Shown: positions 56,347-64,000 of the stretch, one piece after another
Layout of the letters: every line of letters begins with the position of its first letter
Numbering within the stretch: position 1 is the stretch's first letter
NCBI GenBank assembly: GCA_023525975.1
Contig: CM042046.1
Location: 39,153,501-39,217,500, forward strand
Source: Smallanthus sonchifolius
Lineage: Eukaryota; Streptophyta; Magnoliopsida; Asterales; Asteraceae
DNA length: 64,000 nucleotides
Direction: 5' to 3'
Notes under the pieces: generated by a model
What the model saw: the letters and a program-made list of their open reading frames with translations, nothing else
Told to the model about the DNA's origin: nothing
The model's database searches: none
Program-made: the position numbers and the translations under genes

Positions 56347-57421
56347 TCATAACCAGTTTCATTTGGCAAATTGAGTATCAAAACATTTAACCATAATGCG
56401 GGTACAATCTACCATTTAGCAGAACTATTTCATCTGAGTGTACAACCACTCCATACACCAATAATTTTCGTAAAAGGACTGCCGGCATTACCAGACTTAC
56501 TTACTGCGATGTCCCTTAACTTAGACCCCGTCTTACATCCGGTTACTGATAATTATCAACCCCAATATGGGAATTTCACCCATAAATCATGTATCCCTTG
56601 ATCAAGTTTTACGTATAGTTATGGCCTGAATGTTTTACGTAGACGCCCTTATGCATCAAACTTTTGAATACCAGTATTGCCATTTCGTAAACGTAAAACT
56701 TTCAAAATTTTGAAAATACAAGACAGATAAACATATTCACCTTATCAGTAGCTTGGTCTTATCTCAGGTAATCCGTATAAGCTTAGTGTAACCTTAAAGC
56801 AAGTTCTAAGTTAAGTTAGAATTTTAACGCACGAGTACGGAAATAATCAAAAGTACAGAAATAAGCGAAAGTCAGATATTTTATCGAAACGAGAGTAGGA
56901 GGATCGAGGTAGGGTCGTTCCAGGGAGTCGGGAGTAGTTGGAGCGGTTTGGGATACTTCCAAATGAGCAGCCGAAGGCTGCTATTTATATTTTCCCGACT
57001 AGGCCTGTTGTGGACCGTTAGCCTAGGTGGTAGCGGTCCGCTACCGCCCAGGGCTTGCGTCAGCCCTACGCGTCTTGTCCTGATTGGACCGTTCCTCGGA
57101 TTGTAGCTAGCGGACTGTTATGGAGGGTGTAACGGTCCGCCATGGTGACACGCGTCAGAATGTGGAGGAGAGTCACCGGACACGTGGCATCACAAGAAAG
57201 TGCGGCTGGATTGCGGCTAGCGCACCGTTACCCAAGTGGTGGCGGCCCGCCACCCAACCCTGAAACATGTAGCGGACCGTTATGGAATACGGTAGCGGTC
57301 CGCTACCCATCAGCTTTCCAAATTTTCATTTTTAACCCTTGAATCTTAGGGATTTGGCAATACCATCCCCTAGGGTTTCCATTTTGGTAATTGAGGACCT
57401 CGGATTTGGCCTGGTGTTACA
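56347..57421 (-). repeat. 5' LTR of Gy1, distal part
   Basis: Continues from 33565 after removal of the Copia and one gatta copy. Includes TATA (56999-56992) and the TAGCGG palindrome array (57010-57305). Confidence 0.9.
57010..57305 (-). repeat. TAGCGGWCCGCTA-type palindrome array, Gy1 5' LTR
   Basis: Same array as 26301-26616 with substitutions and one missing half-site pair; directly upstream of the TATA box. Confidence 0.82.
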
Positions 57422-58185
57422 TCTTGTACATATTTACAAATTTTGTAGAGGTATAATTCAATTACACCGCATGAAATATTTACAAAAACCTTCAGCAAGC
57501 GACATTCAACAACTATATGCGGCACATGATGCTAAACACGGCTTCCCCGTGATGCTCAGTAGCATTGGTTGCACACATTGGGAGTGGCGGAACTGCCGCA
57601 ATGCGTGACAAGGTCATTTTTCACGTGGTGATCATCTTCATTGGTCTATTATGCTTGAAGTTGTGGCTTCAAATGACTTATGGTTTTGACGTGCATTATT
57701 TGGTGTTGCTGGTTTGAACAATAACATTAATGTTCTTGATCAATCGCATATATTCGATGATAATAAATGGAAGTATGGAACCGCACCGAACTCATCTTTT
57801 GAACTCAAAGGGTCACATTATAAGCGTGGATATTGTCTTGATGATAAGATACATCCCGAATATACTATAATTGTCAAATTTCTTACGTGTCCCGAAGGTA
57901 TTAAGCGTACTACATATAAAGCCGCTCATGATGCAACAAGAAAGGATGTCAACCAACAAGAAATAATGTCAACCGAGCATTTGCTCTCTTGTAGAATATG
58001 TGGCATATCTTGCCAAGGCCCGCACGAATTTGGTCACAAAATAAAATAAGGAGCATAATGTATGCTTGCGTATTTTTACGTAATATGATTCTAAAGGATG
58101 GAGTAGCAATTTGTCAAAACAATCAAAATGAAGTGGAGCCAACGTTCGTAGAACTTGATGAAGATGAAAAACGAGCAAACCGTCA
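57422..58185 (+). pseudogene. PIF/Harbinger transposase, C-terminal half
   Basis: Continues the protein cut at 25033: FCRGIIQLHRMKYLQKPSAS, HGFPVMLSSIGCTHWEWRNC (catalytic Asp of 'GSIDCMHW' changed to Gly), EVVASNDLW, ALFGVAGLNNNINVLDQSHI (usual 'GSNNDINVLNQSP'), YKRGYCLDDKIHPEYTIIVK and IMYACVFLRNMILKDGVAIC. Stops and frameshifts occur near 57607, 57686 and 58047. These are the core and C-terminal motifs of plant Harbinger (ALP1-like) transposases. The loss of the catalytic Asp confirms it is dead. Confidence 0.9.
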
Positions 58186-59022
58186 TGAGATACTCACACA
58201 CACACACTACACTCACATATATTTAATTCATAACAAAGTCATAAAACATTAGGCTAAAATTACAATTTTTAAACATTAGGGACTAAACGTGCAAAATGAA
58301 CAAACCACATGGGTCATTTATGCAATTAACTCTTTTTTTATATATGTTATCTACCTACGATACATAAACTAGGAAAAAAAATTGTGCCCCTCTAGAACGT
58401 GGGTCCTATACTGTCGCTCTAAAGCGTGAGTTTTGCACGGTCGCTCACCCTACACATCCTAGCGTCTCTTAACATAATTTATCATGGAACCACGCAACCT
58501 CCTAGAGTTTCGAGCCATGGCTAGTATAACCGGCTTTAATATTACAAATCCTATTCTAGGTAGCTAAGAACAAGGTTAAATCTTTTACAAATCCAACTAC
58601 TAATACATGATTTTGGGGAAATTCTAATATTCTAAAATCACATGGTGTGTGTGGGACGGTGGAAGACTGTGCTTGGTTCTTAAACCAAGGGACTTAAAGA
58701 GAAAAAAGTATTATATAAAGTAAAAGTCAAACGGTATCCAATAGCCTACCTCCTCTCTATTAAACCTCCCCCAGCATAATAAATCGGTTGGTCTCAGTTT
58801 AGTGTTTAGTTAGTATAAGGCTCGTAAGTAAACCGAATCTTTAGTGAATCGTTTATAAATTGTTCGACGGAAAATTTATTTATGTTTGTTTATTTAATAA
58901 ACGAACAAATATAAACATATTCTTTTTGTTTATTTAATTAAATAAACGAACATGAACACATGTCTAGTTCGCTCATTTACGTTCGCGAGCGTTTGTTTAT
59001 GTTCGTTCATTTATTTCGTTTA
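58186..59022. other. Repeat debris, no gene
   Basis: Includes a fragment resembling the 10798/62038 inverted-repeat family (58250-58350) and a run of 'aacgaacataaac'-type motifs (58818-59022) related to the 10251-10720 hAT-like element. Confidence 0.4.
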
Positions 59023-59029
59023 GGGACAA

Positions 59030-60437
59030 TTTCATATATACCCTTACAAACTTGAAAAATATCATATATATATACCCAATAAAAACTATAAATATCATAT
59101 ATACTCTTACAAACATGAAATAATATCATATATATACCCATTTTATTAAAAAATTATTTAAAAGATAACCATTTTACCCTTATTTATCTAAACTTTAATA
59201 CTTCATATTTACCAATTTTTAACATTTAAATTTCATTTTTACAGATTTTCAACTTTAGAATTTTTTTTATTTAACAATAAAAAATAGTTTTCTCAAAATA
59301 CTATTTTGAATTTTTTTCATTTTTTTTAATAATTTTACCAACTTTCTTTTATAGCATTAGTGTTCTGTAACTTTCTCGCGATCATTCTTCTGAATCGATG
59401 TATTCTGAATGGGTTTGAAGAATCGCGATAGTCGCCATTAATAAGGGTGTTGGGGGCCATTAACCCCAATACCCATTTACTCACCAAAACTGGCCAATAG
59501 AATTCTATCACCTCAAAACTACTCATTTACTGAGATTTCATTGGAAACACCCTACTCATTTACTCACCAATTTTTTTTTTTAATTAAACATTTAAATAAT
59601 CAAAAACATACTTTTTTATTAATTAAAAAGTCAAAAGACAACTAAAAATAATAAAATACAATAATAAGTTACAAATTAAAAAAAAACGAAAAATTAAACA
59701 TAATCGTCTTCCGAATCGCTCCTGACCCACTTCGGTAGTGTAGCAAAATGTTTAACAAGATCATATCGTAGTCTAAAGTGTGTCTCTTGATCCCGCAATT
59801 CATTAATTACACCATCGTCTACTACTTCATTGGTTGGAGGGTCCATCACGTACCTAGGTGAGAATAAAAAATAAAAACATACTTTTTTATTAATTAAAAA
59901 TACAAAAGACAACTAAAAATAACAAAATACAATATAAGTTACAAAAAAAAAACGATTACATTAAATATTAACAAAATAAAAAAGTGTTAAGGATTACTAT
60001 CAATTTATGTTTCATTATATTATAAAAATAAAATAAAAAAATGTTGCATTTATGACTTAGTGCCTTTAATATCAAAAGTGTAATGAATTACATCAAATTT
60101 CCTCAATTGTCTTTCCCCCACAAACGAGTAAAAATACTCGAACGCCTTTACTCGATGATGCTACTCGGTCCAAAGGAAACCAATGGGGGCGGTGTACCCT
60201 TTTAACCTGACGTCTCTCTCTCCTACTCGGCCCAAGCCGAGTAGGGTGCCCCCATCACCCTAATAGGATAACGAATGATCTTTTTACGTATTAGATAAAA
60301 CTAAAAAATTAAGTTATAAAAAATCATATAATAGATAAGGGTAGAATGGTTATAAAATAATAAATTATTTAAATTAGGTATATATGATATTTTTAGTTTT
60401 AATTGAGTAAATACATGTTTGTAAGGGTATATATGAT
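59030..60437. repeat. Inverted-repeat-bounded segment, about 1.4 kb
   Basis: The left end (catatatacccttacaaac near 59034) and right end (gtttgtaagggtatatatg near 60418) are inverted repeats extending imperfectly for about 100 bp. It encloses the PIF/Harbinger element at 59455-60260. Confidence 0.55.
59455..60260 (-). mobile_element. PIF/Harbinger deletion derivative
   Basis: Ends gggtgttgggggcc and gtgcccccatcaccc are TIRs, and TAA (59452-59454, 60261-60263) is the typical 3-bp target duplication. On the - strand, 59848-59694 reads YVMDPPTNEVVDDGVINELR and ETHFRLRYDLVKHF, the transposase C-terminus. The rest of the gene is deleted. Confidence 0.8.
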
Positions 60438-60438
60438 A

Positions 60439-60857
60439 CTAGTTTATAATCCCGTGTATTACACGGGTTAAATAAAATATAATGTAATTTGTTATCACGT
60501 ACACTCGTCAAAATATGTTTTTAAATAAATGTACTTTGACATGACAATTATAAATTATGTTAAGTTAATTTTTAAAATATTTTTTTAACTGAGCATCAAT
60601 TTTTTTATGTAACTAATAAATATAATTCAAATTAAATTCATTTGGTTAATGATATAATAACTATCCATAATTAAATAATAAATATCCATAGTTTGATTTA
60701 TATTAAGTATTTAAACATATATTATTTTAATATTATTATTTAATAGGGTTCGCGTGTTATTTAATTCGGGTAAATGGTTTAGGCGGGAAAAAGAAAGTGA
60801 GATTGAATGATATAGCGACACGTGACAAAAAAATGTATTCATTTATTAGGTTAAGGA
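60439..60857 (-). mobile_element. Short non-autonomous Helitron (copy C)
   Basis: On the - strand: 5' TCCTTAACCTAATAAATG, 3' perfect hairpin cccgtgtaatacacggg (60467-60451) and CTAG followed by T. 419 bp; no ORF. Confidence 0.82.
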
Positions 60858-61081
60858 TTATCCCTCTTGTTTATGTTTATTTATTTTTCAATGAATCTTG
60901 AAAAATCAGCCATCTCCGGCCACCCCCACCGCCTTGACAGCGACTTCTTCTTTTCCGGCCATCATCTTCCAACCTTGACATCGACTTCTTCTCTGGTCAT
61001 CTCCGGCCACCTCCCTACATCACCACCTCACAAATCAGCCATCTTCGGCCACCCCCACCACCTCCAAAACCAATCTCCAGC
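60858..61081. other. CT-rich sequence with imperfect repeats
   Basis: 'gccatc(t)tccggccaccccc' and 'gacttcttctt' recur. Could be captured leader sequence; no gene recognised. Confidence 0.3.
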
Positions 61082-61634
61082 TAGGGGTGTCAATCGTGTC
61101 GGGTTAGCGGGTTGACGGGTTGCTGGATTGCGGGTTGACAGGTTGGCGGGTTGAATTATGCAACCCGAACACGACCCATATTCTTATTCGTGTAAAAAAG
61201 TACAACCCTAACCTGGATACACTTAAAGTTGGGTCAGCCCGAACCTGACCCGTTTAACCCATTTATCTAAGTCAAAATCATAAACTACTAAATCCAAAAT
61301 CTAATTCATTTAAGATAAACTAAAAAATAATTGAATTGTCATATCTAGAAAGCCAAAAGAGAAAAGTTTTGGTATAAATTAATTACTTCATAGCAAACAC
61401 TAAATTTAAAAGTAATTAAACAATCATTTCTAAAAAAATGAAGCTAAAAAAATTGAAACCTAAACGGGTTAGCGGGTCAACCCGTTTATTAAACAGGTCA
61501 ACCCTAACCATACCTGTTTTCTAAATGGGTCAACCCGAACACGTCCCGTTTTTTAAACGGGTTGTATTATCCAACCCAAAAGATGTTTTTTTTTCATGTC
61601 GGGTTCGAGTTCGTGTCATGAATTGACACCCCTA
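61082..61634. mobile_element. hAT-like MITE (TAGGGGTGTCAAT termini)
   Basis: TAGGGGTGTCAAT at the left and ATTGACACCCCTA at the right are perfect 13-bp TIRs. The interior is filled with 'gggttgacgggt' and 'cgggtcaaccc' motifs. Clear target duplication not found. Confidence 0.75.
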
Positions 61635-62037
61635 TCCACCCATCTCTCTCTCTATGAAGTGTTTGGGTGTGCGTATTTCTGTGGCGGAATCGATGGATAG
61701 TACACTTTGGAAAACCGAATTCGCAGACCAATTTGAAAGCTCATCACATAGATCTGAGATCTGAGATCCGAGAAAACGTGCTACGCCATCGAATCACTAG
61801 ATTCACACACACACACATGGATTTGTCCCTAATCAAACCTTTAAAAACCCCATCAACCCTAGATTCTATGGTGGTGGATGGAGGTATGTTCAGAGACAAT
61901 GGTGGTAGTGGTGGTGAGGGTCTTGTAAGGTGGCTGATGGTTGGTGGATTCTCGTTGATATGGTGGTGGGTGATGAAGATGGTGTTGTAGAGAAGAAGAC
62001 GACAATGAGGGTTGGGTTGGGTTTTAATAATTTTAGT
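61635..62037. other. Unassigned
   Basis: A 107-codon + strand frame (61667-61990) has no recognisable domain and low-complexity Gly/Trp content. I do not call it a gene. Confidence 0.3.
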
Positions 62038-62258
62038 AATTTGCATAAATGGTCATGTACTAATTTAAGAAAATGACATTATTAGTCGTTAGACTAAAAT
62101 ACCCTTCATTTTAACATAAAAAACTAACGGAGTTAGTGCCAGGAGTCTGATTGAGACAATTAGGTAACCACGGGGAGCAAAAAAGTCAAATTGGAACTAA
62201 TAGACCAAAACCGTTATTTTAACCAAACCACAGTGACCAAAAACAATGTTTACTCTAA
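62038..62258. repeat. Inverted-repeat element related to 10798-11040
   Basis: Shares 'aacggagttagtgccagg' (complement of the motif in 10798-11040) and 'tgaccaaaaacaatgttta'. Probably the same family, more decayed. Confidence 0.55.
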
Positions 62259-62300
62259 TAATAATAAAGGGTGATTGTATTGAACAAGGAAAATAGATAC

Positions 62301-62513
62301 CGTTGGCCATTTGGTGCAATGATAGCCCCAAGACTTCCCATATTGTAGGTCTTGGGTTCGAATCTTGTCAACAGCAAAAAAGGGGGTCTGTGGTCAGGTT
62401 AAGGGTTTACCCAGTTGGGGGTTACTCCTGTGGTGGGCTGCCCTAGATGTTCTAGCTGTTGCCCTAAGAAAACCCAATTATCGTAGAATATATAGCGTTG
62501 CCGTTCAAAAAAA
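62301..62513 (+). mobile_element. Full-length tRNA-derived SINE
   Basis: About 213 bp flanked by a perfect 15-bp target duplication aaggaaaatagatac (62286-62300 and 62514-62528). The 5' part is tRNA-like with an A-box-like 'tttggtgcaatgatag' and a B box ggttcgaatct (62355-62365); the 3' end is a poly(A) tail. A complete structure with an unmutated duplication means a recent LINE-assisted insertion. Confidence 0.9.
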
Positions 62514-62528
62514 AAGGAAAATAGATAC

Positions 62529-62914
62529 AGAAAAATAGGAGAGAATGACATGAGAGACCACCTAGTCAGTGTCGAGTGGGTTCATATACAAATCGTACAC
62601 AATTGAATCTTAGGTGTATTTTGGATTTTTATTAAAAGATTGATTACGATGGTTCCGTCCTATATTTATACCAAACTGTTTGTAAGTTACTTCAAAGTTT
62701 GAATAAACTTGACCTTAAATGAGCTTGAATCCAAACTCTATGAAACGAGTTTGAGTAGATTTATGAGAATTGAGATTAAAAGATAAAATTATTTGAATAG
62801 ATATAATAGTTTTATTTAATATATATATAGACAATTACATCAAAAGTGTTATAAGAATGACTCGAGTTTGAAAGATTCATTTTAAATCATTTTCAGGGGT
62901 TTATTATAGATCTA
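62529..62914. other. Intergenic
   Basis: No feature seen. Confidence 0.4.
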
Positions 62915-63319
62915 TTAGGTTACAATATTGTGTATTACACGGGTTGAATAAACATAATGTTAATACTTAGTAATACAAAATTATTTTTTAAACCCGTGTG
63001 ATTTGTTAACATATACACTCGTCAAAATATGTTTTTTTTAATTGTACTTTGACGTGACAATTATAAATTCTGTTAATTTAATTTTTAAAATAATATTTTC
63101 AACTACTTATTAATTTTTTTTACGTAATTAATCAATGTTAATTCATATTAAATTTATTTGGTTAATGATATAATAGTTATTCATAATTAAATAATAATTA
63201 TTTTTAATAAGATTTATATTAAATATTTAAAAATATATTATTTTAATATTATTATTTAATAAGAGAGAGTTATAAAAACTATACACGTATTTATTTATGA
63301 TTTTTATTTGTTAGTATGA
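62915..63319 (-). mobile_element. Short non-autonomous Helitron (copy D)
   Basis: 405 bp. On the - strand 5' TCATACTAACAAATAAAAAT, 3' a degenerate hairpin gtgtaatacac near 62940-62930 and CTAA followed by T. Closely related to copy C across the body. Confidence 0.72.
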
Positions 63320-63324
63320 TATTA

Positions 63325-64000
63325 GGGTGGAGGGAGTGGTAAAAAAAAGCCCACGGAACCCTCCACTTTTACCCAATTAAAATGAGTCATGTCATTTTTA
63401 TTCTCTTGAACCCTCTACAACCTTAAGAGGAAGGTGTGAAACCAATAAGCCTTAGAATATTTTTTAATTAACAATATTTCATTAAAACAATATTTCATTA
63501 AATAAACATAAATAAAAATACAATTAATAAAAAAGATACAATCAATAAAAAAATTATAAAAAGTACAATTATTAAAAAAAACTACTCGTCTTCGTCGTCC
63601 GTTAGATGGATGTCCAAGTTTGTGGCAACATGTGTCGTAAGATCAAAATTCAAATGAAAGTGTGTGGTTTCGTTCCGCAATTCCATTATAATATTATCGG
63701 AAACAACTGGATTGGTAGACGGATCCGCAATGTGAACCGGTGAGATTGCATTTCCGTCATCTTTTAATGTCATATTGTGTAATATGATACACGTGTACAT
63801 CATGTTCTTCAACTTTTCCACCTTCATTTGAGTGTCGGTCGTGCAATTATGGCTCATTTAACCTTCAATACGCTGAATGCTCATTCGACGTCTTTCCTTG
63901 CCCCCTCTTGCGTTTTCTTGAACTTTTTTTTATTCACGTCGGTTGGATAAGAATATGATTTTACAAACGTGGACCAAGAAGGGTATATGACATCGGCAAG
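63325..64000 (-). mobile_element. PIF/Harbinger element, continuing beyond the window
   Basis: Left terminus gggtggagggag is preceded by TTA (63322-63324), a possible 3-bp target duplication. It contains a transposase fragment on the - strand (below). The right end lies outside the window. Confidence 0.65.
63582..64000 (-). pseudogene. PIF/Harbinger transposase, C-terminal part
   Basis: From the window edge downward: LADVIYPSWSTFVKSYSYPT, KKFKKTQEGARKDVE, a TGA where relatives have Arg, AFSVLKVK, a second stop, then MMYTCIILHNMTLKDDGNAI and ETTHFHLNFDLTTHV to DDEDE and a stop. These are the C-terminal transposase motifs ('ARKDVERAFGVLQ', 'MYxCIILHNMI'). At least two nonsense codons, so inactive. 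Confidence 0.87.

Larger units (their letters stand above)
25034..57421 (-). mobile_element. Gy1: Gypsy chromovirus (Tekay-like), host of nested insertions
   Basis: Bounded by TG...CA LTR ends (TGTAACACC...GGGGTGTGACA on the - strand) and the 5-bp duplication tcttg (25029-25033 and 57422-57426). Order on the - strand: 5' LTR 57421-32959 (interrupted by the SIRE-like Copia), primer-binding site, gag, protease, RT, RNase H, integrase, chromodomain, polypurine tract, 3' LTR 26729-25034. The internal region is about 6.2 kb, and its frames carry several stops and frameshifts. The LTRs differ at many sites, so this is the oldest LTR element of the nest. Confidence 0.92.

Noticed and set aside
58818..59022. 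Complete hAT-like element
   Set aside because: Internal motifs match the 10251-10720 family but no terminal inverted repeats or duplication could be placed.
61667..61990. 107-codon frame as a novel gene
   Set aside because: Low-complexity content, flanked by MITEs, no recognisable domain and an overlapping antisense frame.

Overview
This window looks like nuclear DNA of a flowering plant, a eudicot and most likely Asteraceae. The basis is A+T-rich sequence, spliced genes with plant-type introns, plant LTR retrotransposon lineages, Helitrons, hAT-like MITEs and PIF/Harbinger transposases. The family assignment is inference from the style of the repeats; nothing in the sequence fixes the species.

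Only two host genes are clear. On the + strand, a five-coding-exon gene (6723-9292, 159 aa) encodes a KOW-domain uL24-type organellar (probably mitochondrial) ribosomal protein. Its probable 5'UTR exon ends at 2123, and the 4.6-kb 5'UTR intron carries a young, almost intact, gag-protease-only Copia element (3407-6078). On the - strand, a nine-exon gene (23604 down to 20006) encodes a type I inositol polyphosphate 5-phosphatase. Every splice junction and catalytic motif is readable, but codon 211 is an in-frame TAG, so it is a very recent pseudogene or a nonsense allele.

Between and around these genes lies a landscape of small elements. There are four short non-autonomous Helitrons of one family (1-331, 11209-11706, 60439-60857, 62915-63319) and a 1.6-kb Helitron with a decayed helicase C-terminus (16130-17698). 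There are several hAT-like MITEs, some with 8-bp target duplications, a tandem pair of large TIR elements (12295-13904), a complete tRNA-derived SINE with a perfect 15-bp target duplication (62301-62513), and PIF/Harbinger remnants.

From 25034 to 57421 there is a three-level nest of LTR retrotransposons, all on the - strand. A PIF/Harbinger transposase pseudogene (24636-25033 and 57422-58185) is split by a Gypsy chromovirus, 'Gy1' (25034-57421, TSD tcttg). The 5' LTR of Gy1 is split by a SIRE-like Copia with a long extra 3' ORF (33566-56341, TSD gatta). The reverse transcriptase/RNase H region of that Copia is split by a second chromovirus, 'Gy2' (40285-49556, TSD atctt). All three levels have recognisable target duplications, LTR ends, primer-binding sites and polypurine tracts.

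The most unusual signal is a palindrome array. Inverted pairs of the 9-mer TGCGYACTT with a 3-nt spacer, mostly on an exact 33-bp pitch, occur in the LTRs of both the Copia and the unrelated Gypsy Gy2, and again in the internal non-coding parts of the Copia. In the Copia promoter the array sits directly upstream of the TATA box. Gy1 carries an analogous but different array (TAGCGGWCCGCTA-type) in the same position.
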